Shown: positions 45,199 to 55,668, counted from the stretch's first letter. The stretch is 64,000 nt of DNA from Catonia carolina (GCA_035578175.1 JAQMRL010000040.1:992001-1056000); one strand, 5' to 3'. The notes: a model not told the origin generated them from the sequence alone. Made by a program: numbers and translations.

Positions 45199-45664
45199 AA
45201 AAACTGAAATTCCCTTTACACTAAACGAGAAGTATAACATTACGAAAAATATTCGTTCTTGGTAGTATGATAATTTTGGTCGTTAAACCTGGTAAATACT
45301 TAATTTTTTCATTAAAATAATCTTTTTACGTAATACGTATAATGTCTTTCCGGTAGATAGATCTAGGCCTGAAGTACTAAAAAACATGAAACACCGAAAA
45401 TCGAAATTTTCAGTCAAAACCATCGACAGTCGTTAGATTTAAATTTAGAATTTTGAAAATTTTTTCTTATTATTTTTATGCTGTTATAAATGACATATGT
45501 TTTTTTTTATAAAAATGTAGCCTCAAATCTGATTGCTACAAGGGACAGAAAGATCTGAAAGGATGAAAATATATTGGGAAAACTAGGCTGAAAGATCTTT
45601 TATACGGTTGAGTAAATTGGTCAACCGTATAAAAACTGGTCATAAAAATTAATAAATAAATAAA
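45199..45664 (+). repeat. Repeat family C, right part, and a segment duplicated at 46.85 kb
   Basis: 45199-45450 matches 23600-23788. 45478-45664 (TAGCCTCAAATCTGATTGCT and following) recurs at 46857-47027, on the other side of a SINE and HINE A26. Confidence 0.7.
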
Positions 45665-45704
45665 ATTTGTAGTAAATTCATTTAATTATTGAAAAACACA
45701 AAAA

Positions 45705-45855
45705 CGAACACTTCGTGCGGTCATGGGTTCGAATCCCGCTCAGGCACGGCATATTTTCATACGTTGCAAAAAATTATTTCATCCTTCATTGCACAAAAAG
45801 TTACAACCCAGCGCCATTTTTAATGACCATTGTAGTTGATGCGACGTTAAATAAA

Positions 45856-45896
<41 letters not shown>
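45705..45896 (+). mobile_element. tRNA-derived SINE, 5'-truncated, (AAT)n tail
   Basis: Retains box B (GGTTCGAATCC), the GGCATATTTTCATACGTTGC body and GCGACGTTAAATAAAT end, followed by (AAT)n at 45858-45896. Box A is missing. Confidence 0.7.
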
Positions 45897-45901
<5 letters not shown>

Positions 45902-45902
45902 G

Positions 45903-46832
45903 TCTGGTGTGAACCACTCACACAACTTTTTCTTGCCAATGCAAATAATGACTAATATAACCTATCATAAGTAGTAAAACATTAGAAATAAACAAAAAAC
46001 TAACTTTATAAACATAACCTTATTTTAATCATGAGTGAAAGACGCAAAATGAAAATCGACCTCAGTTTGGCTTAAAAATACGGAAAATTACTCTCATGCT
46101 AAACTAGGCTCTGTAGAGAAAAATGCTTAAATAAAGTTGTAGATCTTTTAATTTCCTATAAATTCGATTATATACACTTTTGTCGTAAAATCCATACTAA
46201 GGCCGAAATCGTTAAAAAAAATCAATTTTTCACGCGTTTTCGTGAGAAAAAAACAGAAAATCGCTAATTACCGCTAAACTAAGAATTATACAAAAAAAAT
46301 GTTTGAAATAAAAGTTGTAGAATTTTAAATTCTCTACAACTTTAATTATAAACATTTTTGCGGTAAAATGCATAATAAAGTCGCAATCTTAAAAAAACAG
46401 TTTTTTTACGTGAAAACAGCCTCACCAAGAATTTCAGCAAACATGGCGCCTACCCATGCTCTATCTTGTAGAGCATAAAAAATTAAGTACACGAGGCGAT
46501 TTTAAAAAAAGTCGTAGACCAGTTTTTGAGAAAATCGCAAAAAAGTGAAAAATTACACGAATAAACTACTACTTCCGGTTGACCGATTTTGATGAAAATG
46601 TTCGTGTCGGGTCCGGTAGTGGTATGTAACTTAAGTTTCAAGTTTCAAATTCGTACGATATTCTGTTCTTGAGATATTTTGTATACACACACACACAGAC
46701 CAATCGCTAAAAACATGTTTTTTTTGGTTCAGGGGTCTGAAAACGTGTAGATCCGGTGAAAACTCGATTTCTTAAAATCGACATGAAAACAATACTTTCC
46801 TTCCTATCCTATTCATATAGCCAAGAGAAAGA
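45903..46832 (-). mobile_element. HINE family A, full length (A26)
   Basis: Starts TCTGGTGTGAACCACTCAC after the SINE tail. Its 5' terminus is slightly degenerate (GCCAAGAGAAAG). The microsatellite is only a few CA units. 930 bp. Confidence 0.85.
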
Positions 46833-46856
46833 AAATAAAATTTTTTTTGAAATTTT

Positions 46857-47027
46857 TTAAATTTTTTTTATGCTTTTATAAATGACATATTATGTTTTTT
46901 ATAAAAATGTAGCCTCAAATCTGATTGCTACAAGGGAGAGAAAGATTTGAAAGGATGAAAAAAATATTGGGAAAAGACCTTTCTTACGGTTGAGTAAATT
47001 GGTGGAATTCTGGTCATAAAAATTGTA
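46857..47027 (+). repeat. Segment duplicated from 45478-45664
   Basis: Shares AAATGTAGCCTCAAATCTGA and ACGGTTGAGTAAATTGGT with the left copy. Here it is interrupted by the terminal-inverted-repeat element at 47028 and continues after it (ATAAAAATAAATAAATAAA). Confidence 0.75.
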
Positions 47028-47716
47028 TCGGTGAGTGGAAAAAGGGTAATATTCCAAAATCCTTATTTTCGAAAAATTAAAAAAACTGTTTTGTGACTTT
47101 GTTTTTGGTTTAATGGTAAAATGTTCAATTGGTCATTTGTAGTACTATATTAAACCTTTTTAATGGCAAAAGATGTATTTATGGTAAAAGATGTATTGGT
47201 AGACCGAGGAAGAGATGGACGCCGGAACAGTCTAACGCACAGCCTAATCCATGAAGACGACGACGACGACGACGACCTTTTTAATGGTGACTTTAGAATT
47301 TGTTTTACAATAATCATGGGATTGATTTTTGATTATTGATATGTTGACTATTCATCTTTTTTTAGATTTGGTACAAGTGAATGGGAAAAATTAAGTTGAA
47401 AAAACAATATAATGTGCCAAAATGCTACAAAACTTTATTTTAATTTTAAAATAATTTACAGTTACATTTTGAAAATAATAAGACAGAAACCAGTGCGGTC
47501 CAACTGGTGTTCGCTATTGAATGGAAGAAGGGTAATATTCCTCAAATATTATCCTTTTTCCACTCTACTAAATTTTTAATGTAGCTTAGCTGCTTTTACA
47601 TACAAGGAATATTTCCTTTTTATCAACCAATAGATGCACCGAAGTAAACGTAACAAAACTGCTATCTTCGTTCAATATCGCATTTTTTGGAATATTACCC
47701 TTTTTCCACTCACCGA
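47028..47716. mobile_element. Terminal-inverted-repeat DNA element, non-autonomous
   Basis: Ends are TCGGTGAGTGGAAAAAGGGT and its reverse complement, extending to about 29 bp (TAATATTCC inside). A third copy of the motif lies internally at 47525-47570. No transposase frame. The paralog at 45.65 kb lacks it. No clear target duplication, so the superfamily is unassigned. Confidence 0.75.
47167..47274 (+). mobile_element. 108-bp LINE 3' end with 13-bp target duplication
   Basis: ACCTTTTTAATGG flanks it at 47154-47166 and 47275-47287. It contains GRPRKRWTPEQ coding and ends in a (GAC)n tail, matching the 12.1-kb LINE family. Nested in the terminal-inverted-repeat element. Confidence 0.85.
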
Positions 47717-48590
47717 TTCTTATAAAAATAAATAAATAAAATAAAATAAATAAATGAATAATGAATAAATAAAGACTTACCTGCCTGGATATTATCCCAG
47801 AAGCACTTTGGGCTGTTCGTATTAGATGTCCTAAATAAACAGAAAGGTAAACAGTTCCAATAACCCGCTTGTTTGTACACCACGTATGTTCATCGCAGGT
47901 TGACTACATGAACCCAACTCTGTATTACATAAGAATATTCTGTATAAAGTTCTTAACTTGAAAACCAGTATTATTGCGGCAAGCGAACGACTGGCAGGCA
48001 AGTGGTGGGCAATAACTCCTTCCCTCTTACACCAATACAAAGAATAAACTATACTGTATATTTTTTAATGTATGTGCGCGCGCGTTTATATATCTATCTT
48101 ATGTATTTATAAACAAATAAAACCCCCAACAAACGCCACCTCTGCAATGATGATGACGTTGACTAAAATCTTTACAACTAATTCCCAGTTTTTTTTTTAA
48201 ATTTTCAAATTAAAAACTTTTAACTATTTTTATTCCATTTATTTGGAAAAATAAATCTAATATAATGATGTAATTTAATAAAAAGTTTGTTATTAATTTA
48301 TATTTTTATATTGCTATGAAAATGAAAGTAATCGGTTCACCAATCGACTGTTATTATTCTCGTTTTAAAACACTCTTCATTTCGGTGACTTACTTATGAC
48401 TGTTATGCACAACTTCACTTTTAAGTAATATGTAAAAGCGGCCTCGTTCAACCGGCTGTTCTTATACATTCTCCCTCCATTTATTATTTTTCTTAAAAAA
48501 AAAAAACAAAGAATGTCCCTCTCCATTTTCGTAACTCCAATATAATATGTATTTTATGTTCGTCTATTATTTAAAGTGATTTTTTTTGTC
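47717..48590. other. Low-repeat sequence
   Basis: No transposon recognised. Contains the exon-like segment at 47781-47903 and otherwise AT-rich DNA. Confidence 0.4.
47781..47903 (-). CDS. Candidate 123-nt internal coding exon (speculative)
   Basis: On the minus strand a perfect 5' splice-donor consensus (CAG|GTAAGT, cut at 47781/47780) ends a 41-codon open segment. That segment begins right after a TAG-type acceptor at 47904-47906 (CATGTAG|TCAACC). It would encode STCDEHTWCTNKRVIGTVYL and then SVYLGHLIRTAQSASGIISRQ, a length divisible by three. The acceptor has a weak pyrimidine tract. I do not recognise the protein. It lies in one of the few repeat-poor stretches. Confidence 0.3.
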
Positions 48591-48655
48591 GTATAGGGCC
48601 AATTTTACGTGAGGTGACTTTAAACGTTTTTGAAATTTTTTTGCGGCTCACATTT

Positions 48656-48832
48656 TAAGCGGTAGCATTGGCGTAGTTGGTAACGTGCTCGTCTCTCATC
48701 ATGCGGTCTTGGGTTCGAATCCCATTCAAGCAAGGCATATTAATCTTTACGTTACAAAAAAATCATTTCATCCTTCACCGTCTGCATTAGCAGTAATTGC
48801 AAAAGAGTCGGACGTTAAAAAAAAAATGTTTT
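48656..48832 (+). mobile_element. tRNA-derived SINE 1
   Basis: Pol III promoter: box A in TGGCGTAGTTGG, box B GGTTCGAATCC about 45 bp later. The body ends GAGTCGGACGTT with an A tail. Same family as 58380-58554. The cloverleaf is not intact, so it is a SINE head and not a tRNA gene. Confidence 0.8.
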
Positions 48833-48843
48833 AAACTGATTTT

Positions 48844-49162
48844 AAACCCACCGGGTTGGTCTAGAGGTAAAGTCGTCGCCAGAATCAGCTGTTTAACAGC
48901 TGATTTTCGGAGACGAAGGTTCCTGGTTCAAATCCTAGTAGAGGTAGTTACTTTTATTCGGATTTGAATACTAGACTGTGGTTACCGGTGTACTTTGATG
49001 GTTGGGGTTCAATTAACCATACTCAGTGAGTGTGTCTGTACAAGACTACACAGTCTCATTTACACGTCATACACGTCATACTCATCTCATTGGGTCATGG
49101 GGTTGCTTATTGTTCTCAATTGAACAGATTGCAACGTACACAAATTATTAGGAATTAAAAAA
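48844..49162 (+). mobile_element. tRNA-derived SINE 2 with 11-bp target duplication
   Basis: 319 bp flanked by AAACTGATTTT at 48833-48843 and 49163-49173. Box A TGGTCTAGAGG and box B GGTTCAAATCC. The 3' half (TTGGGGTTCAATTAACC, CTCATTGGGTCATGGGGTTG) also occurs as fragments in the 875-bp array at 15950-16020 and 16800-16890. Inserted in the tail of SINE 1. Confidence 0.85.
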
Positions 49163-49773
49163 AAACTGATTTTGTTTTTGTTTTATATGACTAATTTTTG
49201 ACCACGTGAGATGACTTTAGACGTTCTTGAAAAAACATTTTGCTGCCTACATTTTCAGCATTCGTTCACTGTAGCCGTTTCTTCTTTCTTCTGTCCATCC
49301 GGTGTTTTGTTTTCACCCTTCATGAAAGCTCTTAAAATCCGGAATTAGTTGCCTGAATTTGGTTCGGCTCATAAAGTTTTCTCGGTTTATTCCGGTGTAC
49401 CCTCCATTTATTATTTTTCTTAAAAAAACAAAGAATGTCCCTCTCCATTTTCGTTAACTCCAGTATGTATTTTATGTTCTTCTATTTTTTTAAACTGAAT
49501 TTTTTTTTGTCGTATAGGGCCAATTTGAGACCGCGTGAGGTGACTTCAGATGTTTTTGAAAAAACGTTTTACAGCCCACATTTTCAGCATTCGTTCACTT
49601 GTAGACGTTTCTTCTTTCTTCTGTCCATCCGGTGTTCTGTTTTTGCTCTTCATGAAAGCCCTTAAAAATCGTAATTAGTTAGTAGAATATAAACATATAT
49701 TAATAATTAACTAACTAATTTTTTTTAAATTTTTTTATTTTACGGCCACAAAGGACCACTTAAGTTCAATCTT

Positions 49774-50784
49774 TCAACGTCTAGCTCTTTCAGATGTTCC
49801 ACCAAAACGCCCCCGCAGTTGTCGCTCCCGTACTTCTCCTCTTCTTCGCCAATAATTCTTCAATGTTTCGGATCTTCTCAGTCTCTCAGCGTCCGAAATC
49901 ACCATGGCTTTCCTGACCCTCAATTGTTCCCTAAATTTAACCGATCGCTGTTTGTATGTCCTGTAGCTCCCTGACTTAGTTTTGAGGTCAGCTATTGTGA
50001 TGTTTAGTTCCTCCATATCCTTTTTGACTTCCTTTATCCAGTTTGGTGTCATCTTCTTTTGCCAGAAAAACTCAGTCATCCTTCTTAGTAATCTTGTATC
50101 CTCCATTCTCAATATATGTCGCAGGAAGGATATCCTTTTTTTCCTGATGATACTGGTTAAAGGCTCAATTGTTTCATATACTTCCTTGTTTGGTACAATG
50201 TAGAAACTACCATCTTGAAGGGACCATTTTCCAATACACCTTCTTGCTATTTGCCTCTCCACTTTCTCGATTTTGTCCTTTTCGCCTATTCTTGTTGGAC
50301 CAAACAGGGTTTCACTCGCATACAGGACTTCAGGAAGTATCACGGTATTGTAGTGTCTTAATTTTGTGTTGATGGACATACATTTCTTATTGTAAATATT
50401 CCTAGTGGTTATGGCGGATTTGATTAATTTATTTGTTCTTTCCTTCCAGTTAATTTTTTCCTTAATGTTGTGCGTTATTGTTTCACCCAGGTATTTGAAA
50501 CTTCTAACTAATTCCACGTTTTGATTGTTAATTCTGACGTTGTCTACACACAGGGGATCTCGAACCATTATTTTTGTTTTTTCATAAGATATTTTTAGTC
50601 CTATTTTCCCAGCGTATTTCTCTATAGTTTCAACCTGTGTCCTGGCTTCTTCTATGCTTTTGGATAATAGTGCTAAATCGTCGGCAAAACCAAGGCAGCT
50701 AACTTTTATCTCTCTTCCAACTTTGATATAAGCTTTATTATAATAATTATATTTTCCCCTTCGTATTGAGCCAATTTTGGACAT
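49774..50784 (-). CDS. LINE reverse transcriptase, C-terminal 336 codons, open
   Basis: Intact frame from ATG 50784 to the stop at 49774. The catalytic FADD box is at residues 33-36 (CLGFADDLALLS), followed by the thumb and a conserved YHNTVILPEVLYASETLF-like region (RHYNTVILPEVLYASETLF). The C-terminus is basic. Upstream RT motifs are missing because the element is 5'-truncated within the palm domain at the repeat D boundary. An undamaged frame suggests recent insertion, but without the first half it cannot be active. Distinct from the YGSETW family at 54.4 kb. Confidence 0.8.
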   Translation of the reverse strand: MSKIGSIRRGKYNYYNKAYIKVGREIKVSCLGFADDLALLSKSIEEARTQVETIEKYAGKIGLKISYEKTKIMVRDPLCVDNVRINNQNVELVRSFKYLGETITHNIKEKINWKERTNKLIKSAITTRNIYNKKCMSINTKLRHYNTVILPEVLYASETLFGPTRIGEKDKIEKVERQIARRCIGKWSLQDGSFYIVPNKEVYETIEPLTSIIRKKRISFLRHILRMEDTRLLRRMTEFFWQKKMTPNWIKEVKKDMEELNITIADLKTKSGSYRTYKQRSVKFREQLRVRKAMVISDAERLRRSETLKNYWRRRGEVRERQLRGRFGGTSERARR

Positions 50785-51425
50785 CGTAAGGTGACTTTAG
50801 GCATTAAAAAAAAAGTGTTAAAGCCCATATTTTCAGCATTTGTTTACTTGTAGGCGTATATTCTTTCTTCTGTCATCCGGTGTTTTGTTTTTGCTCTTCA
50901 TGAAAGCCCTTAAAATTCGTAATTAATTAGTCGAATATAAAAATATATTAATAATTAACTGGTTATAATAACTACATTTTCCCTTTCGTATTGAGCCAAT
51001 TTTGGAGTTCCTAAGGTGACTTCAGATGTTTTTGAAAAAATGTTTTGGAGCCCATATTTTCAGCATTCGTTCACTTGTAGACGTTTCTTCTTTCTTCTAA
51101 CCATCCGTTGTTTTGTTTTTGCTCTTCATGAAAGCCCTTAAAATTCGTAATTAATTAGTCGAATATAAAAATATAATATATCAATAATTAACTAGTTATA
51201 ATAATTATATTTTCCCCTTCGTATTGAGCACTTTGTAAGGTGACTTAAGACATTTTTGAAAAAACTTTTGGAGCCCACATTTTCAGCATTCGTTCACTTG
51301 TAAGCGTTTCTTCTTTCTTCTAACCATCCGGTGTTTTGTTTTACTCTTCATAGAAGCCCCGTAAAATCCGTAATTATTTGTCTGAATTTATTCGGTTATT
51401 TAGTTTATCTCGGTTTTCCTAATAT

Positions 51426-51682
51426 TCTTTCTGACATGTTTAAACCATTTATCGGGCACCTTACGTCTATTGTTTAGTCCCTTAAAAAAATTGTTTTATC
51501 AGTCGGTTTTCATCCATTTTATACAGTTTGTCCGTGAAATTTTAGTCTTCTTTTTCTAATCGTTTCCATTAATCGTTAGTTTTTCATTCACAGCTGTTCC
51601 TTTCGACCTGTTAATCTATATTGTCCGTCTAGTGCACTCAGGTCCACTATCTTGCGGATCGTCTTTCTTTTAAATTTCTCTG
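51426..51682. other. Unassigned sequence
   Basis: No recognisable feature between the repeat D cluster and the hAT element. Confidence 0.3.
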
Positions 51683-51690
51683 CTTCTCTT

Positions 51691-52407
51691 CAGAGGCGGA
51701 TTAATACTTGTTGGGGCCCTAGGCAATGGCAAATGAGGGCCCCCCCCACTTTGCTTTGACGTAATAAAAACATGATAGTTAATATTTCAATCAAGTTTAT
51801 TTTCTATCAAAATAACATTTGTTCTGATATCTGATTATAATAATAATAATAATAATAATAATAACTATAATAAAGACGATTTAGAAAAATTTTCTCCTAC
51901 ATTTCAATTCACTGAACTCATCGATGATGTCATCAAAATCAATTTTTCGTAAAATATCAGATTCGATGCAAAGAAGACTTAACATATCTAAACGTTCTTG
52001 CAGCATAGTTGCCCCCATGTAGTAGCGCCACCGAAATAAAAAACGCGCGAATTTATGCATTCGTAAAAACGTGTTTACGAATTTATTTATTTATATTTTA
52101 GGGGCCCCAGAAAATGTATTATAAATGTACTATAAATTTAATGTAATCATACACAATCATGTCATTAAGTTCAACAATTGAATATTTTTACGATTGAAAA
52201 TGTATTAATATTTTACAATTTTGTCATTTGTTCAATCAAATTTTTTTTCCACATTTTTTTTTAAATTTTCAATTTTTTTCCAAATTTTTTTTTAAGTTTT
52301 CAATTTTATTTCCAAATTTTTTATTTTTTTTTATTTTGTCGGGGGCCCCTGGCCATTGGGGTCCCTAGGCACGTGCCTAGTAGTGCCTATTGGGTAATCC
52401 ACCACTG
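51691..52407 (-). mobile_element. hAT element, internally deleted, 8-bp target duplication
   Basis: CTTCTCTT flanks it at 51683-51690 and 52408-52415. Ends CAGAGGCGGATTA and (inverted) CAGTGGTGGATTA are typical hAT termini, with GGGGCCCTAGGCA just inside. 717 bp, mostly AT-rich, with a transposase remnant. Confidence 0.9.
51888..52007 (-). pseudogene. hAT transposase C-terminal (dimerisation) remnant
   Basis: Minus-strand reading MLQERLDMLSLLCIESDILR continued by KIDFDDIIDEFSELKCRRK resembles the end of the hAT C-terminal dimerisation domain (ER-L-x-L-x-SIE...DFDDIIDxFA). The catalytic part is deleted. Confidence 0.75.
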
Positions 52408-52489
52408 CTTCTCTTAGACCAGCCATCCCGGTCATTTTAAGGCATTCACTCACAAATAGACACACACTGCTTTTATCACAGTTTTGTTG

Positions 52490-52878
52490 TTGTTTAGGTC
52501 ATCAGCCGAAAGGCTGGTTTGAACCTGTAGAGGTTTTACTAAGTAAAACGAGGAGTGAGGTGGTTTACAATTGCCACAACTCACTGAATGGAAAAGTACA
52601 CTTATCAGCGTGCCGGGCCCTCTGAAAAGCACATATTTTCCACTCTCCAAATGATACCTTCACTTCATTCACCACAGGGTCCAACTGTATAATGAAATTC
52701 ATTACTTTCAGACGAGATAACTCTGATTAGTGTCTCAGTACACCTCTACCTCTTCTGTTCTTAAATTATTCAGTAATTTAATTGGCTGACCATGTGATAA
52801 GAAACAGAACTATTTATTTTAGCCCTGCAACTAACAGATTGAGTGTAAATAATTTGAAACTCCACCACCTGTTACAGT
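52490..52878 (-). mobile_element. Retroposon family B
   Basis: Minus copy with GTTGTTG tail at its left side and TTCACCACAGGGTCCAACTG in the middle. It carries part of the shared frame (52450-52650, NCKPPHSSFYLVKPLQVQTS). Ends near CACCACCTGTTACAG. Confidence 0.75.
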
Positions 52879-53007
52879 ATTATAATGTCTAATCTTGGCT
52901 TGTCGTGAGAATGCTTTACACAAGTAAGTGGTGAGTTCCTTGAAGTGGACTGGCCGTCTTTCCTCGTCTGTTGTTGTTCGGTTCCTTTTCGGTGGTCTTT
53001 GGTTGTA

Positions 53008-53961
53008 TAGGGTGATTCAAAAAGAGCGCCGGTTTTGATATATCAAATTAAGAGATTTATTTTATTGAAAAACTGAAAATAAATACATCAACAAGTTCAT
53101 CTTACCTTCCGATTTCATGTATGAAAAATGATGTCATGCATGTGTCCTCCTCTACTGCGCTGGCACGCATCAACTCTGTCCATGAAATTGGATATTACTG
53201 CACGAAAAGTTTCGACTTCCATTTGCCCGATAACCCGTCGAATTTCCTCCTTCAAGTCATTGATGTTTCGGGGTTTATTGGCATACACCAATGACTTCAG
53301 ATGACCCCAAAGGTGAAAGTCACAAGGCGTCAAGTCACACGACCTTGGTGGCCATTGATGGTCGGAATTACGAGAAATGATGCGATCCTGGAACCGTTCA
53401 CGGAGCAACAACATTGTTTCTCGTGCAGCAACTGAATTTTATACGGGTGATATTGGAGATCGTACCGAAAAATTCTCCGTACAGAAGAACATCGTAAACC
53501 CAATTGTTGAGAACGGCGACGTATTGATTTTGCTGGGCTAACAGCCACACTGTCACGAACCAACGCAACGTTCTGCTCAGTTCGGCCAGAACGACGACGT
53601 CCAGAACTTTTAAGGTCGACTGTTGAACCCGTCTCAAAAAACTTTTTCATTAGCCTGCGAACTGTTGATTCGTTCGGTGCTTCATTACGTCCCAGAGTAC
53701 CGCGAAGTCGCCTGACAGTAGCCGCATAACTCTCTCCACTCTGGTAAAATGTTTTGACGATTAACACTCGTTGTGCAATAGTAAACTTCTCCATGGTTAG
53801 ACACAGACTGCGAGAGTTCTACACTGCGAACAAGAGAAACTACAACTGAATCGTCAATCGGAATGTTCTCCGAAATAGAAATGAGGTCTAACAATGTTGC
53901 CAACCGATAAACAAAAATTTACCAGCCGTTTAAAAACCGGCGCTCTTTTTGAATCACCCGT
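53008..53961 (-). mobile_element. DD41D-type mariner deletion derivative (copy 4)
   Basis: TA duplications at 53006-53007 and 53962-53963. Same 954-bp length and same internal deletion junction as copy 3 (9170-10494), at an unrelated site. Confidence 0.9.
53330..53794 (-). pseudogene. Mariner transposase N-terminal part with frameshifted tail
   Basis: 154 codons, nearly identical to 9337-9801: intact DNA-binding region (MEKFTIAQRV to HPYKIQL) and the same out-of-frame tail (LHEKQCCCSVNGS). The catalytic remainder continues in another frame at 53115-53414. Non-functional as a transposase. Confidence 0.85.
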
Positions 53962-53963
53962 TA

Positions 53964-54358
53964 TTATCTCTCGGAAATACTAGAAGCTATCAACGTTTCC
54001 AATTTCTCCGTATTGTGTTTTCATGTAATGTTTTGATGTTCGTTATGTATTTAGTTTTCTTAAAGAAAATCTGTAGCCTAATCCTGATTTTCTGCGTATT
54101 TCTAATACGTGTGGCTATTAAATAACGGTCAGTCTCGTTATTTAATAGCGACACCAATGTAGGTTTGTTATGGGTCAACGCAGATAAAATGAGCTAAATT
54201 TTGATGTAAAGTATGTTGAAATCCGACTCATAGTTTTGGAGATGCTTTGGGTTGAAACTCGGGTCTCTATGATTACGAAAGCGATAATATGTTGTTATAT
54301 TACAGTGTTATTGTAACATGGAGACATAGACAGGAACAAGGGGATGCAATGTTTAGGT
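53964..54358. other. Spacer with mini-mariner and repeat E
   Basis: No gene. Contains the 52-bp M3 mini-element (54108-54159) and repeat E (54165-54290, shared with 33203-33340). Confidence 0.5.
54108..54159. mobile_element. 52-bp mini-element made of two mariner M3 ends
   Basis: GTGTGGCTATTAAATAACG is joined directly to GTCAGTCTCGTTATTTAATA and GCGACACC, with TA on each side. It is the two terminal repeats of M3 with the whole interior deleted. Confidence 0.7.
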
Positions 54359-54431
54359 AATATCAAGTTTTTTTTTTGTTTTTTTTTGTCATCAGTCTCT
54401 CGACTGGTTTGATGCAGTTCTCCAACCTGTT

Positions 54432-55578
54432 CTACGTATCTTGCGCAAGTCGTTTCATATCTACATACCTGTAACACCCTACATCTTTTGTAATTTGATT
54501 TATATATTCTAATCTTTGCCTCCCTCTACAATTTACTCCCTCAACATTACCCTCCATTATTGATAGCCCAATACCTGGATGTCTTAGGATATGCCCCACT
54601 AGCCTATCCCTTCTTTTGGTAAGATGCTTCCATATACTTCTTTTTTCATCCACTCGCCTAAGAACCTCTAAATTAGGTACTTATTTTGTCCACCCACCTA
54701 ATCTTTAACATTTTCCTATAACACCACATTTCAAAAGCTTCTATCCTCTTCCGTTCTACAGCCCCTATCACCCACGTTTCACTTCCGTATAATGCTACAC
54801 TCCAAACATAATGTTTTAAGAAATTTTTCCTAATCTGTAAATCAATGTTTGTAGTCAGTAAGCTGTTTTTCATTTCAAAGGCTTTTCTAGCTTGAGCAAT
54901 TCTACTCTTTATATCACTCGTGCTTCTACCATCCTTTGTTATTTTACTCCCTAGATAGCAGTATTCCCCAACTTCCTGTATGTTTTCGTTGCCTACTTTT
55001 AAATTTCCCATCTCTTCTAAACCACTCTTGCTGCTGCACAACACTTTCGTTTTGTTCTTATTAATTTTCATGAAGTAATCCTTCCTCAAGATCTCATCCA
55101 TTCCATTTAAGGCATCCTCTAGTTCATTCTTTGCCTCGGCTAATACTACTATATCATCGGCGAATCTCAACATTTTTATTGTTTCTCCTTGAATTTTTAT
55201 TCCTACGTCAAATTTCTCCTTCACTTCATTTATAGCCTCTTCTATATACAAGTTAAAAAGTAGTGGTGACAAAGAACAACCTTGTCGTACACCTTTTCTT
55301 ACAGCAGCCTCTTTTTCGTACCCCTCGATTCTCAAAACAGCCGTTTGATTCTTATACAGACTGTAGATAACTTTCGTTTCTTTGTATTTAATTCCTAGCC
55401 TTTTCAAAGTTTTAAACATTTTACTCCAGTCCAGATTGTCAAATGCTTTCTCTAAATCTACAAATGCCATAAAAGTAGTTTTATTTTTCTGTATCCTTTT
55501 CTCAATAATCAGTCTCAGAGCCAATATTGCATCTCGAGTTCCCATTCTCCTTCTAAATCCAAATTGGTCATCGTCCAA
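54432..55578 (-). pseudogene. LINE reverse transcriptase, palm to C-terminus, one frameshift
   Basis: Open for 301 codons (55578-54673): DDDQFGFRRRMGTRDAI, first catalytic Asp in FVDLEKAFD (residue 41), RQGCSLSPLLFNLYIE (99-112), FADD at 139-142, NKTKVLCS and VALYGSETWVIGAVE. A 4-bp insertion near 54677 (AATTAGGTACTTATT; sister copies lack it) shifts the frame. The rest (54653-54432: RVDEKRSIWK-like, LVGHILRHPGIGLSIMEGN to AQDT) is intact. All RT catalytic residues remain. Confidence 0.85.
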
Positions 55579-55591
55579 TACTTCTTCTACT

Positions 55592-55668
55592 CATACTCAG
55601 AACCATCAGCCTAACATGTCATGCATCTAAGATACTGACAAGAATTATATACAGGAGAATAGAACATG
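55592..55668 (+). pseudogene. Inverted 5' part of the LINE RT
   Basis: Plus-strand reading TISLTCHASKILTRIIYRR is RT motif 1-2a sequence. It lies in the opposite orientation to the adjacent RT body and ends at the target duplication. Confidence 0.75.

Larger units (their letters stand above)
48592..51425. repeat. Repeat family D cluster (about 220-bp units)
   Basis: Related units at about 48592-48655, 49195-49400, 49505-49690, 50765-50940, 50985-51170 and 51215-51425 (and 71-290, 569-788). Markers are ACGTGAGGTGACTTTA-like start, TTTTCAGCATTCGTTCACTT, CATCCGGTGTTTTGTTTTTG and CTCTTCATGAAAGCCCTTAA. The last three are a tandem run of about 220-bp period. The unit overlaps the first about 30 bp of the LINE ORF at 50784 (GTATTGAGCCAATTTTGGA). 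Confidence 0.8.
54368..55668 (-). mobile_element. LINE with 5' inversion (twin priming) and 9-bp target duplication
   Basis: AATATCAAG flanks it at 54359-54367 and 55669-55677. The 3' end is at the left (GATGAC plus an A-rich tail). The last about 80 bp at the right are in opposite orientation (plus-strand ISLTCHASKILTRIIYRRIE), which belongs upstream of the minus-strand RT. This is the classic outcome of twin priming. Confidence 0.8.

Noticed and set aside
49982..50372. Plus-strand frames of 73 and 67 codons
   Set aside because: Antisense shadows of the LINE RT frame at 49774-50784.
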